Source: an uncultured Bacteroidales bacterium
GTDB taxonomy: Bacteria > Bacteroidota > Bacteroidia > Bacteroidales > WCHB1-69
Length of the DNA stretch: 61,357 nucleotides
NCBI GenBank assembly: GCA_900317715.1
Contig: ONHS01000020.1
Location: forward strand, 1-61,357
Reading direction: 5' to 3'
Notes under the pieces: model-generated
Databases searched by the model: none
What the model saw: only the letters and a program-made list of their open reading frames with translations
Told to the model about the DNA's origin: nothing
Part shown: positions 18,554 to 27,547 of the stretch, one piece after another
Layout: the number at the start of each line of letters is the position of its first letter
Position numbering within the stretch: position 1 is the stretch's first letter
Translations under genes and position numbers: made by a program

Positions 18554-18582
18554 ATTCAATATTAATTGAACCTGCAAAAATA
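18554..18582 (-). promoter_or_regulatory. pseB promoter with palindrome near +1
   Basis: The -7 box TATTTTTG is at 18575-18582 on the minus strand. Just downstream, TTCAAT-ATTA-ATTGAA (18554-18569) is a perfect inverted repeat that would cover the transcription start, so it could be an operator or a 5' hairpin. Confidence 0.5.
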
Positions 18583-18630
18583 CAAAATATGTCATTAGAT
18601 GATAATCATAAAATGATAAAAAACATTCAC

Positions 18631-20880
18631 TTACCGCACCACCGTCACGCTCGTGTGTATTTCCTGCTTTTTGTCTCCATTCACCACGCAACGGAACTCA
18701 ATGGCGCAGTAATAGACCCCGTCTGATTGGCCTTCCGCGTCCCATGAAAGTTCCTGGGTGTCCGCTTGTGTGTAAACCAGCTTGCCCCAACGGTTATAGA
18801 TTTCCATCTCCAAGCTGATGAAATCGCCCTCCAGTTGCGGCACAAAGGTATCGTTGAAGCCATCTCCGTTGGGGGTAATCACGTTGGGAACAATAACTTG
18901 GCAGGGCCGACCGTCGAAATGGATGGAATTGTCGGTGGTGTCGCACTCGGCTTGCAAACCGCCGTATTGCGCTGCACCATCCCCGTTGTCGTTAACTGTG
19001 ACCTGCAAGGGGTAAGGGTTCTCGAAGGTAGCTAATAGGGTAGTGCTGATGCTCAAGGTGATGTTGGTGCATTCTCCGGGCTGCAGACCTTGAACCACTT
19101 CTTCAGTTTGTATCAAGTCGCCGGATGAGGTGTAGATGGACACGAACATGGGTCCGCCGAACACCAACTCTCCCGTGTTGCAAACGGTCATCACAACTTG
19201 GATATTGTCGTCGTTGTAGGTGATTACAGGGTTCTGAGTTACTGACAAATTGGCCAGCGGCATGAACGGCCGCCCATATTGGTCGAGCGTGGTGGCCTGC
19301 TGGAGGAAGTTGTTGAAGGGTCTTCTCACAACGCCTTGCGGGTCGGTGAAAACGGTGGCGTTGTCGAAGAGTGGGGTGGGAATGGTTAGATCTTTGTTGA
19401 CATTGGTGACGTTGTACAGGTACTGGTTCCACACGGGACGCGCGGGTGCCCAGGGGTGGACTCCTCCAATAACCCATAATTCTCCACCCACCCAGCCTAA
19501 ACCGCTGTTTACCTTGCCGCACGTCACGATTTCCGCCGCCCCGTCACCGTTGATGTCCGCCACCACGGGATACTCTTTCCAAGTGCCGGCAGACATACTT
19601 TTGGCATATAAGTTGTAAAAGGATATCGTGTCGTTTCCGGTCAAATGGCTTTTGCCACTGCCGTTTATGATGCGCAATTTGTCTTGGTCACGATAGACAA
19701 TCTCCATGATGCCGTCTTGGTTGAAGTCGAACAGGGTCATGGAGGTTTGTCCCGACTCGTCGGAGTGCGTGGCCTGCCACTTGGTCTGCAAACCGATCTG
19801 CGGGTTATATTTCATTGCCGTGATTCGCGAACTGCTCACAGGAGTTTTATAATCAAGGTAAATAAACTCTAAATAACCGTCTCCGTCAATGTCGCCCACC
19901 ATGGGATATCCAATGGTTTTGGCATAGTGGCTGTGAATGAAAAGGATGTTTTCAGATACGGGGTCGTAGGCGTAGATGTAGGCAGAGTCTGTGATTTCGG
20001 ATTGGGTGCCGTCAATGACGACCATCACGTCCAGTTGTCCATCAAGGTTGAAATCCGCAACGGCTACATTGCCGTCTTGAGGAACACGGTTTGGGAGGGC
20101 AATGGTCTTCATTTCCGTCACGCTGTTGAGACTGGCATCGGTGCGACTGACGATGTTTACGTGATAGATGGTGTTGCCGCAAATAAGTTCGGGATGGGAG
20201 TCTCCCAACACGTTTGCAGCGAACGACATGGCAGCACGTCCGTTTTCATTAATGGAACATCGCCAACTACGCCCCATGTTACCGTCTAAAGGACCGGCAC
20301 ACAGCCGTTTTAGCGTTGCCGCATCAAATATTGTGTTGCCAATGTACAGTTCTGGCCAGCCGTCGTAGTTGAAGTCTGTTACGGAGATCACCCCTTCGCA
20401 TGGCATGCTTATGTCGGAGGTGGCCAACAGTTGACCGTGAATGTCGTAGGAACGCAATTTGCCGTCGTAACAATGGAGAACTATGGCCCCCTGCATCCCG
20501 CCGTTGCTGTTGGGATAGCGCACCAATGCCATTGGGCCGCCATAACCCGCATATATTCTCTGCGGGAGATTGATAGTTCCAATTTGCTGTAGATCAGTGC
20601 CTCGGTAAATACCTACCTGCGTGGTGTAGTGGTCATTGGTGACGGTTTTCCCAGCTACAATCTCGGTGATGCCGTCCCCGTCAATATCTCCCACTAAAGG
20701 CACGTAATAGCAGTGGATGTTACTGGTCGAATGCAATACTTGGGCATCCCAGGGCTGTTGCATTGCGTCAGTGGTGCAGTTCGCCTCCACCATATTGTCG
20801 GGCAAGGTGACTTGAGCCTGCGCATAGTTACACAAGCCTATTAGCCAAATCAGTGCACCTAATATGTTGATTGCTTTCAT
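18631..20880 (-). CDS. FG-GAP repeat protein with type B T9SS signal, copy 1 (N1+C1)
   Basis: A 749-residue exported protein: signal peptide (1-22), then Ca2+-binding FG-GAP/VCBS-like repeats (GDIDGDG, DFNYDGWPE, DFNLDGQLD, GDIDGDGYLE, DFNQDGIME, ADINGDGAAE), a shared core with PWAPARPVWNQY and RRPFNNFLQQ, a CARDB-like Ig domain with VNDNGDGAAQYGG, and a C-terminal type B sorting domain (PNVITPNGDGFNDTF, IYNRWGKLVY, DGVYYCAIE). Such proteins are secreted by the type IX system to the cell surface; the function is not known. Its N-module matches copy 2 and its C-module matches copy 3. It lies 12 bp after copy 2, so the two are probably co-transcribed. Confidence 0.85.
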   Translation of the reverse strand: MKAINILGALIWLIGLCNYAQAQVTLPDNMVEANCTTDAMQQPWDAQVLHSTSNIHCYYVPLVGDIDGDGITEIVAGKTVTNDHYTTQVGIYRGTDLQQIGTINLPQRIYAGYGGPMALVRYPNSNGGMQGAIVLHCYDGKLRSYDIHGQLLATSDISMPCEGVISVTDFNYDGWPELYIGNTIFDAATLKRLCAGPLDGNMGRSWRCSINENGRAAMSFAANVLGDSHPELICGNTIYHVNIVSRTDASLNSVTEMKTIALPNRVPQDGNVAVADFNLDGQLDVMVVIDGTQSEITDSAYIYAYDPVSENILFIHSHYAKTIGYPMVGDIDGDGYLEFIYLDYKTPVSSSRITAMKYNPQIGLQTKWQATHSDESGQTSMTLFDFNQDGIMEIVYRDQDKLRIINGSGKSHLTGNDTISFYNLYAKSMSAGTWKEYPVVADINGDGAAEIVTCGKVNSGLGWVGGELWVIGGVHPWAPARPVWNQYLYNVTNVNKDLTIPTPLFDNATVFTDPQGVVRRPFNNFLQQATTLDQYGRPFMPLANLSVTQNPVITYNDDNIQVVMTVCNTGELVFGGPMFVSIYTSSGDLIQTEEVVQGLQPGECTNITLSISTTLLATFENPYPLQVTVNDNGDGAAQYGGLQAECDTTDNSIHFDGRPCQVIVPNVITPNGDGFNDTFVPQLEGDFISLEMEIYNRWGKLVYTQADTQELSWDAEGQSDGVYYCAIEFRCVVNGDKKQEIHTSVTVVR

Positions 20881-20892
20881 GTTAAGATTGAT

Positions 20893-23532
20893 TTACAATA
20901 CCGTGATAGTACCTTTTGTAGTAAATTTCTTCCCAAAATGGTTCGAATAGTGAATCACATACTGATAAACGTTGTTGTAGTAAGTTTTGCCTTTGTACTC
21001 GCCGTGCCAGCAGAAGTTTTTGTCGTTGGAATAGAAAACCATTTCACCCCAACGGTTGAAGATGCTGATTTCAAAATCATCTATTTGATTCTGAATCGTT
21101 TCGGGAAGTGAAAAACCATCATTTACTCCGTCCGATTTAGATGGGGTGATGGCATTGGGAAGATACAGGGTGATTTCCGACACTGCAATTTGTATCGTAA
21201 TGTATATGGTACTGTCGCAACCGTATTCGCTTTGGAAAGTGATGGAGGTGTCAATGCGATTTTGATCTCCCAACACGCTTTCACTCAGGAATATCCCATG
21301 TCGGTCATAGTCAGAACCTTGGGAGATGGTTTCGGTGAAATGCATTTCGTATGCGGGATGCACTTGCAGTTTCAGGACAATAATGCTGTCGCATGTTCCC
21401 GTTTGAAAGGTCCGGCTGTAGTACTTCGTACCACTGTTTTCGGTTTCAGAAGCGTCAATGTCAAAGTTTTCGTCATGGTAGGATTCTCGTACACAAATGT
21501 CTGCCAAAACTGTGTCTCGGGTGCTTGGACATGGCGAGAGGTAGGCGAAATTATCTGAAGTGTCGCACTCTTCCTGTTGGTTTCCATATTGCGCGACCCC
21601 ATGGCCGTTGTCATTAACGGAAATGACAATGTTTTCGATATTGGGATAGTTTGACAAATCCTCGTTTGAAAAAGTGACTTGGATGGTGCTGCAATCGCCA
21701 GGGGGTAGGGAATTGTTAATAGTTGCTGTCTGTAGTATAGTTCCTTGATATTCATTTACATAGTACGTGATGTAAAAAGGAGAGGATAGTATTTGGCTTC
21801 CTGTATTGCAAACTTGAAATGAAAGCGAAGTGTTCTGGTCTTCAAAAAATATTTCAGCATCGTTGACAGTGGCGTTTGCCAAAGTCATGAAGGGCTTTCC
21901 ATATTGGTCCAGCGTGGTGGCTTGTTGCAGAAAGTTGTTGAAGGGGCGGCACACCATACTCTGCGGATCGGTAAAAACGGTTGCGTTATTGAACAACGGA
22001 ATGGGGATAGTCAAATCGGCGTTGACATTCGTGACGTTGTACAAGTACTGGTTCCACACGGGTCGCGCGGGAGCCCACGGGTGAATGCCGCCAATCACCA
22101 CCAGTTGTCCCCCGACCCAGCCAAGTCCTGTGGTCATCTTGCCGCACACTACAACCTCGGCACGTCCGTCGTTGTTGACATCTGCCACCACAGGGTATTC
22201 TTTCCAAGTACCAGCAGTCATACCTTTGGTGTAGAGGTTGTAAAATGGAATAGTATCGTTTCCTGTTCGGTGACTTTTGCCGCTGCCGTTAATGATACGC
22301 AGGTTTTGTTCGTCGCGATACACAATTTCCATGATGCCATCCTGGTTGAAATCGAACAGAGTCATGGTGGTTTGGCCAGACTGGTCGTTGTGCGTGGCTT
22401 GCCACTTGGTTTCCAGTCCTGTTTGCGGGTTGAATCTTATCGCAGTGATTCTGGACTGAGACACGGACTGCTGGTAATCTAAATATACGAATTCCAGCAA
22501 ATTGTCTCCATCAATGTCGCCCACCATTGGATACCCGATGGTTTTGGCATATTTTCCGTGAACGAAAAGAATGTTTTCTGTGACCGGGTTATAGGCATAT
22601 ATATAGGCAGAATCGGTGTAATCGGTAGAAGTTCCATCAATGATTACAAGTACGTCAAGTTGCCCGTCGAGATCAAAGTCGGCAACCGCTACATTACCAT
22701 CTTGTGGAACCCGTGTGGGTATATTGACGGTCTTGAGTACGTTGATGCTATTTTGGGAAACATTGGTGCGGCTGACGATATTCACTTGATAGAGGGTGTT
22801 GCCGCATATCAGCTCAGGAATGGAGTCGCCGAGGACATTGGCGGCGAAGGACATGGCGCAACGACCCTTTTCGGTGGAATTGCATCGGTAGCTTCTGCCT
22901 AGATAACCAGTTGGGCCGCCAGCACATAACTGTGTCAGTGTTGCTGCATCATAGATGGCGTTCCCGATATAGATTTCAGGCCAACCGTCGTAGTTGAAAT
23001 CTGTTACAGAAACGACCCCTTCGCAAGGAGTGTTCACATTGGAGGTGGCAATTAGTTGTCCATTAATGTTGTAAGAGCGGAGTTTGTTGTCGTAACAATG
23101 CAATACGACGGCACCTTGCATACCTCCATTGCCATCAGGGTAACGAACAATGGCCATCGGACCTGCATAACCAGCATAAATTTTCTGTGAAACATTAATG
23201 GTTCCAATCAATTGCAAATCAGTTCCTCGATAGATGCCTACCTGCGTTGTATAGTGGTCATTGGTAAGAGCCTTTCCAGCCACGATTTCCACAATGCCAT
23301 CTCCATCAATATCGCCGACCAAGGGCACGTAATAGCAGTGGATGTCGTTGGCGGACATCAACACTTGTGCGTCCCAAGGCTGTTGTTGGGCATCTGTGGT
23401 GCAATCGGTAATCATGATGTTGTCGGGCAGACCAGTTTGCCCCGAGACCTGCATAAGGAAGGACATGCATATCATCAGCAAAATGATTATGCAGGGCTCC
23501 TTTGTGTGAATATCATGTCTTAACATGTTCAT
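20893..23532 (-). CDS. FG-GAP repeat protein with type B T9SS signal, copy 2 (N1+C2)
   Basis: An 879-residue exported protein with signal peptide (about 1-31). The N-terminal 480 residues match copy 1 nearly step by step (for example NDHYTTQVGIYRGTDLQ). After the shared core the protein departs: it has an Ig-like domain, a segment with GTCDSIIVLKLQVHP and GCDSTIYITIQI, and a type B sorting domain of another kind (LPNAITPSKSDGVNDGF, ISIFNRWGEMVFYS, ending TKGTITVL). This C-module is shared with copy 4. A -7 box is at 23556-23563. Confidence 0.85.
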   Translation of the reverse strand: MNMLRHDIHTKEPCIIILLMICMSFLMQVSGQTGLPDNIMITDCTTDAQQQPWDAQVLMSANDIHCYYVPLVGDIDGDGIVEIVAGKALTNDHYTTQVGIYRGTDLQLIGTINVSQKIYAGYAGPMAIVRYPDGNGGMQGAVVLHCYDNKLRSYNINGQLIATSNVNTPCEGVVSVTDFNYDGWPEIYIGNAIYDAATLTQLCAGGPTGYLGRSYRCNSTEKGRCAMSFAANVLGDSIPELICGNTLYQVNIVSRTNVSQNSINVLKTVNIPTRVPQDGNVAVADFDLDGQLDVLVIIDGTSTDYTDSAYIYAYNPVTENILFVHGKYAKTIGYPMVGDIDGDNLLEFVYLDYQQSVSQSRITAIRFNPQTGLETKWQATHNDQSGQTTMTLFDFNQDGIMEIVYRDEQNLRIINGSGKSHRTGNDTIPFYNLYTKGMTAGTWKEYPVVADVNNDGRAEVVVCGKMTTGLGWVGGQLVVIGGIHPWAPARPVWNQYLYNVTNVNADLTIPIPLFNNATVFTDPQSMVCRPFNNFLQQATTLDQYGKPFMTLANATVNDAEIFFEDQNTSLSFQVCNTGSQILSSPFYITYYVNEYQGTILQTATINNSLPPGDCSTIQVTFSNEDLSNYPNIENIVISVNDNGHGVAQYGNQQEECDTSDNFAYLSPCPSTRDTVLADICVRESYHDENFDIDASETENSGTKYYSRTFQTGTCDSIIVLKLQVHPAYEMHFTETISQGSDYDRHGIFLSESVLGDQNRIDTSITFQSEYGCDSTIYITIQIAVSEITLYLPNAITPSKSDGVNDGFSLPETIQNQIDDFEISIFNRWGEMVFYSNDKNFCWHGEYKGKTYYNNVYQYVIHYSNHFGKKFTTKGTITVL

Positions 23533-23555
23533 ATTTGCAAAGTATTATCGTGCGG

Positions 23556-23563
23556 CAAAAATA
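23556..23563 (-). promoter_or_regulatory. -7 box for FG-GAP copy 2
   Basis: TATTTTTG on the minus strand, 24 nt before the start at 23532 and only 13 bp past the stop of copy 3, so copies 2 and 1 have their own transcription start. Confidence 0.6.
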
Positions 23564-23576
23564 CTACTTTTTCGGC

Positions 23577-25841
23577 TCATCGCACCACCGTCACACTTGT
23601 GTTCAGCAACTGGCGCTTCTGGCTGCTGGTGGCGCAGCGGTACTCGATGGCGCAGAAATAGACCCCGTCGGAGACGTTGGTGGCGTCCCAACTCAAAGAT
23701 TCCTTACTCTCCTGTCGGTAAACCCTCTTTCCCCAACGGTCGAAGATCTCCATCTCCAGGCTGAGGAAGTCTCCCTCCAGCTGGGGCTTAAACACGTCGT
23801 TGAACCCGTCGCCGTTGGGTGTGATGACATTGGGGACATCCACCTTGCATGGCCGTCCATCGAAACGGGCGTAGTTGTCCGTCGTGTCGCACTCGGCCTG
23901 CAATCCGCCATATTGGGCGGTACCCTCCCCGTTGTCGTTGACAGCGATGCACAATGGATAAGGGCTATTGAACTGTTTCAGATTGGCCAGACTGATGGAG
24001 AAATTGAGGGTGGTGCATTCGCCTGGCAGCAGACCTTGGGCAAACTCATCGGTTTGCACCAAATCACCGGAAGACGAATATATGGAGACGTACATCGGCG
24101 GGGAGAAAGCAAGCTCCCCCGTGTTGCAGACTTCTATCGCCGCTAACACTTCATCCCCTTCGAATTCCACAGATGGGGTGCTGGAAATGGTGAGGTTTGC
24201 CAACAGCGCGAACGGCCGTCCGTACTGGTCCAATGTGGTGGCCTGCTGCAGAAAGTTGTTGAATGGACGGCGAGTCACGCCCTGCGGGTCGGTGAAGGCG
24301 GTGGCATTGTTGAAAAGCGTCGTGGGCACAGTGAGGTCCTTGTTGATGTTGGTGACGTTGTACATATACTGGTTCCACACGGGGCGTGCGGGCGCCCAAG
24401 GTTGTCCTGAGGACTTGAAAATGTTCAGCTTCGAGCTGCCCACGGAGACAATCTCCGCCGACCCGTCAGCATCCACATCGGCGATGACCGGATACTGCAT
24501 GATGGTGGTCTCGCTGTAAGGGAACGTGCCTAATACATACATCGCCACCGTGTCGTTATGGGTGATATGGCTTTTGCCGCTGCCGTTCACGATCTTCAAT
24601 GTGGATTGGTCGCAGATGATCAACTCCAGAATGCCATCTTGGTTAAAGTCGAAAGCGGTGAAACTGTTCGAAAACGAATCTTCATCGGGGTGCATGCCCC
24701 ACATCAGCGTGAACGACTGTGTGGTCGCATTGTACTTGTGGGCTTGGATAAAGTTGCTCGTCGCCGCACCGCACTGCAGCACTATCTCTAACATGCCGTC
24801 ATTGTCGATATCCGCTATCAAGGGTATGCTCTTTCCAGAACGGTTTGTGTTGATAATGAGCGGATTGCTGACCTGCTCATTGTGCACGTCCCATACATAG
24901 CAATATACTGTCCCCGATTGCGCATCCGTGTTCTTGATGCTGATGAAGACATCCAGATGTCCGTCCATATTGAAATCGGCCACCTGCACGTGCCCGTCAG
25001 TGGGTGTGCTACCAGGAGGGGTGATCTGCTTCACCAGCGTCATTGTGTTTCCCGCCGTCCCATTCGGGTTGGTGATGGTAACCTCGTAGATTTCGTTGCC
25101 GAGTATCAGTTCCGGCCGGTTATCCCCGCACACGTCGGCAGCAAAAGGGGAAGACAGCTTCCTATGGGTGAACTGCGTGTAGTGCGCATATGATAAGCCC
25201 GCATTCGTGGTGTTCGCCGTCGCCAGCAACTTGCCGGTTTCCGCGTTGTAGATTTTGTTGCGGACGTACACTTCGGGGCGTCCGTCGCCGTTGAAGTCCG
25301 CAAAGCTCACATTCACGGCGTAGTTGTTTGCGCCCGACGCATAGTCCACATCCGAGACCCAGTAGGGCGTATTGGGTGTCGCTGAGGTGATGTCGTAGGC
25401 CCGTAGCCGGTTGTCATAGCAAGCCACCACAATCAACCCTTTGCTGTCGGAAGTGCGTACCAGCCCGTAAGCGGCAGCATCATACTCTGATACTGGTGAT
25501 TCCATTGTCACGGTTGTCTTCAACTGGTGGGTCACCCCGTCATATACCAACAGTTCAAAGCCCACATTCCCTATATACCCGTCGTTCACGTAGTGCGACT
25601 GCCCGGCGAGCGAGAAACAGAGGATGTCAGGGTGGCCGTCGTAGTCAAGGTCACCCACCAACGGAGTGTTCAGGTTGGACACAATGGTCGGCGATGACCA
25701 GGCATTCACTACGCCCCAAGTCATGGATTCCACATCTGCAGCGCAATCCGCTTCCACCATGTTGTCGGGCAAGGTGACCTGCGCGTGAGAAATGGTCAGA
25801 GTGCATAAGCACAGCATCCATATCGTCAACCGTTTTTTCAT
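23577..25841 (-). CDS. FG-GAP repeat protein with type B T9SS signal, copy 3 (N2+C1)
   Basis: A protein of 754 residues: signal peptide (MKKRLTIWMLCLCT...), FG-GAP-type repeats (GDLDYDGHPD, DFNGDGRPE, DFNMDGHLD, DIDNDGMLE, DFNQDGILE, DVDADGSAE), the shared core, a CARDB-like domain with VNDNGEGTAQYGG, and the type B signal (NVITPNGDGFNDVF, IFDRWGKRVYRQ). The N-module matches copy 4, while the C-module matches copy 1. I chose ATG 25841, since the longer frame to 25919 contains the -7 box (25870-25877) and no signal peptide at its start. Confidence 0.85.
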   Translation of the reverse strand: MKKRLTIWMLCLCTLTISHAQVTLPDNMVEADCAADVESMTWGVVNAWSSPTIVSNLNTPLVGDLDYDGHPDILCFSLAGQSHYVNDGYIGNVGFELLVYDGVTHQLKTTVTMESPVSEYDAAAYGLVRTSDSKGLIVVACYDNRLRAYDITSATPNTPYWVSDVDYASGANNYAVNVSFADFNGDGRPEVYVRNKIYNAETGKLLATANTTNAGLSYAHYTQFTHRKLSSPFAADVCGDNRPELILGNEIYEVTITNPNGTAGNTMTLVKQITPPGSTPTDGHVQVADFNMDGHLDVFISIKNTDAQSGTVYCYVWDVHNEQVSNPLIINTNRSGKSIPLIADIDNDGMLEIVLQCGAATSNFIQAHKYNATTQSFTLMWGMHPDEDSFSNSFTAFDFNQDGILELIICDQSTLKIVNGSGKSHITHNDTVAMYVLGTFPYSETTIMQYPVIADVDADGSAEIVSVGSSKLNIFKSSGQPWAPARPVWNQYMYNVTNINKDLTVPTTLFNNATAFTDPQGVTRRPFNNFLQQATTLDQYGRPFALLANLTISSTPSVEFEGDEVLAAIEVCNTGELAFSPPMYVSIYSSSGDLVQTDEFAQGLLPGECTTLNFSISLANLKQFNSPYPLCIAVNDNGEGTAQYGGLQAECDTTDNYARFDGRPCKVDVPNVITPNGDGFNDVFKPQLEGDFLSLEMEIFDRWGKRVYRQESKESLSWDATNVSDGVYFCAIEYRCATSSQKRQLLNTSVTVVR

Positions 25842-25869
25842 ATCGTGTTCGATGTCAGTGATGAGGCGG

Positions 25870-25877
25870 CAAAGATA
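25870..25877 (-). promoter_or_regulatory. -7 box for FG-GAP copy 3
   Basis: TATCTTTG on the minus strand, 28 nt before ATG 25841 and about 40 bp past the fic stop. Confidence 0.6.
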
Positions 25878-25919
25878 CAAATAATTCTCGAATTGTATGC
25901 GGTTGAATAAAAATGTCAA

Positions 25920-27392
25920 TCACCCAAATCTCAACTTAGCTTCATCAGGCTCCTCAAAGGCATTGCAGAGGGTCAGGTAATCGGACATCTCTTGGAAATT
26001 TTTCCCATATAAGGTGCTGCTGAAATGGTGGAGGCGAGTCATCACTTTTATGTAGGGTTGCACAATCCCCTGACGGCTGGATTTCCTCAAAGCCAAAAGG
26101 TAATCCTCACGAGAAACCGTTGGAACTATAATCTTTGACTCATTTGCACGAAATAATTCCGAATTCATCATGATTCTGGCCAAACGTCCGTTACCGTCTT
26201 GGAAAGGATGCACTTCGCTGATAAGGAACATCATATAGATGGCCTTTGCGATAGGGGAAGTGAGGGCACAATAATAATTGAATCCGGCATCCAAAGTCCC
26301 TTGCACACGGTTCACATCCACAAATTCAGTGTTACCTGCACGATTGTTTTTGGTCTTGAAGTGCCCGGGATTCAATTCGGGACGGCCTGCCAATAAAATG
26401 GCATGTCTGCGGCTAAGAATCTCAAAAAACTCTTGGGATGAAGTGGGAAAAGCCTGCATTTCCATTCGGTTGGAGACCACATGGAATGTTCCCAATATGT
26501 CATGAGAGTCCTCTGTCCTTTTTGGAATTGTGATTCCAGTCTCCACAATTTGGCGGGCTTCATCAACTGCAAATTCCGTGCCCTCAATATAGTTGGAAAA
26601 ATAGCTTTCAAAGAAAGCGATATCAAGGTATTCGTTTTCCGTTTGTTCGGATACCGGTCTGGACAAAAAATGCTGGCCCTGTAGTGCATCAAACAGCTTT
26701 TCAAACAATTCAACCCGCTTTTCGTCGAAAGGAGTACCAGCCGCTGCAGCTTTCACGACAGGGTCAGTGAGCACTTGTGAAGAATGGGTGTTCAGCAATG
26801 CTGAAATTAAAATGTTAATTTTGGCAAATTCATCCGTCATACCCAGACGTTCAGCGGTTTCACGCAATGTATCCCTATACTGGTTCAACTGTTCCTCTCC
26901 TCCAGCGACTAAGACACTTTCCAACTTTTTCTCAATCAATGATATAGGAAGAACTTTAGAATCATTACCTTGTTTGCGGCTGGATTGCATGTTTTCCAGC
27001 ATCCACCGATACTCGCTAGCGATGAACATGTGTCCATATACCATATCTTGGATGTCAGCAGCCGGCCCTTTCAGCAGATATATGGTTATCCCTGGCAAGT
27101 CAGTTACTTTCCGATTATATGTTCCTGTCAGATAGAATGTTCCTTCGGAAGTGAGACGCATTTCGCAAGCACTCCTATGGCTGATGACTGTATTGGGGAA
27201 ACGCCAATTTAAGATGCTGAGAATATTTCGTCTGACGATGACTTCCGGGCTGTCTATCATATTAGGGGTATAGATCCGCGGTGCGATTTTGCGCAAACGG
27301 CTCAACTGCACTAGACGTGCAATTTGGTGAGAAACATCCGAATCGGATGATGCAAAAATTATTTCCTTATTTAAATCTAATAACGGTTTCAT
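25920..27392 (-). CDS. Fic-domain protein with self-inhibiting helix and DNA-binding-like N-terminus
   Basis: A 490-residue protein. The Fic core near residues 370-395 has the full motif HPFQDGNGRLAR, so it should transfer AMP or another nucleotide part to a target protein. Upstream, SNYIEG fits the class II inhibitory motif [S/T]xxxE[G/N], so the enzyme is probably self-inhibited. The first 100 residues (VSHQIARLVQLSRLRKIAPRIYT) look like the winged-helix start of AbiEi-type antitoxins. I chose ATG 27392; the longer frame starts with TTG at 27449 and runs through the promoter and direct repeats. No separate antitoxin gene is seen. It sits between FG-GAP copies 3 and 4. Confidence 0.85.
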   Translation of the reverse strand: MKPLLDLNKEIIFASSDSDVSHQIARLVQLSRLRKIAPRIYTPNMIDSPEVIVRRNILSILNWRFPNTVISHRSACEMRLTSEGTFYLTGTYNRKVTDLPGITIYLLKGPAADIQDMVYGHMFIASEYRWMLENMQSSRKQGNDSKVLPISLIEKKLESVLVAGGEEQLNQYRDTLRETAERLGMTDEFAKINILISALLNTHSSQVLTDPVVKAAAAGTPFDEKRVELFEKLFDALQGQHFLSRPVSEQTENEYLDIAFFESYFSNYIEGTEFAVDEARQIVETGITIPKRTEDSHDILGTFHVVSNRMEMQAFPTSSQEFFEILSRRHAILLAGRPELNPGHFKTKNNRAGNTEFVDVNRVQGTLDAGFNYYCALTSPIAKAIYMMFLISEVHPFQDGNGRLARIMMNSELFRANESKIIVPTVSREDYLLALRKSSRQGIVQPYIKVMTRLHHFSSTLYGKNFQEMSDYLTLCNAFEEPDEAKLRFG

Positions 27393-27471
27393 ACAAATTT
27401 TTCGAAATAAAGGCTGCAAAATTACAAATTTTTCAGAATAAAAATCCAATTATTACAAATTTTTCAGAATA
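27392..27471 (-). promoter_or_regulatory. fic promoter with three 18-bp direct repeats at 31-bp spacing
   Basis: On the minus strand TATTCTGAAAAATTTGTA occurs at 27454-27471 and 27423-27440, and a third copy with two changes at 27392-27409. The starts are exactly 31 bp apart, about three DNA turns, so bound proteins would lie on one face. The -7 box TAATTTTG (27417-27424) touches the middle copy, and the ATG overlaps the end of the third. This looks like an operator, perhaps for the Fic protein's own N-terminal domain. Confidence 0.7.
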
Positions 27472-27479
27472 GCTTCCGC

Positions 27480-27545
27480 TTACCGCACCACCGTTACGTT
27501 TGTGTTCAGCAGTTGGCACTTCTGGCTGCTGGTGGCGCAGCGGAA
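27480..27545 (-). pseudogene. Relic of a C1-type T9SS signal tail
   Basis: Read on the minus strand, the 66 bp right after the stop of copy 4 encode FRCATSSQKCQLLNTNVTVVR and a stop, in another frame. This equals the last 21 residues of copy 3 (YRCATSSQKRQLLNTSVTVVR) with a few changes. It is left over from an earlier C1-type end of copy 4. Confidence 0.9.
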
Positions 27546-27547
27546 CG

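Noticed and set aside
25842..25919. Longer start of FG-GAP copy 3 at 25919
   Set aside because: It lacks a signal peptide at its start and contains the -7 box; ATG 25841 begins a normal signal peptide.
27393..27449. Longer start of the fic gene at 27449
   Set aside because: It would use TTG, and its frame runs through the -7 box and the direct repeats.
27392..27471. Three evenly spaced direct repeats as a small CRISPR array
   Set aside because: The repeat is only 18 bp, the gaps are 13 bp, no cas gene is near, and the repeats cover a promoter and a start codon.
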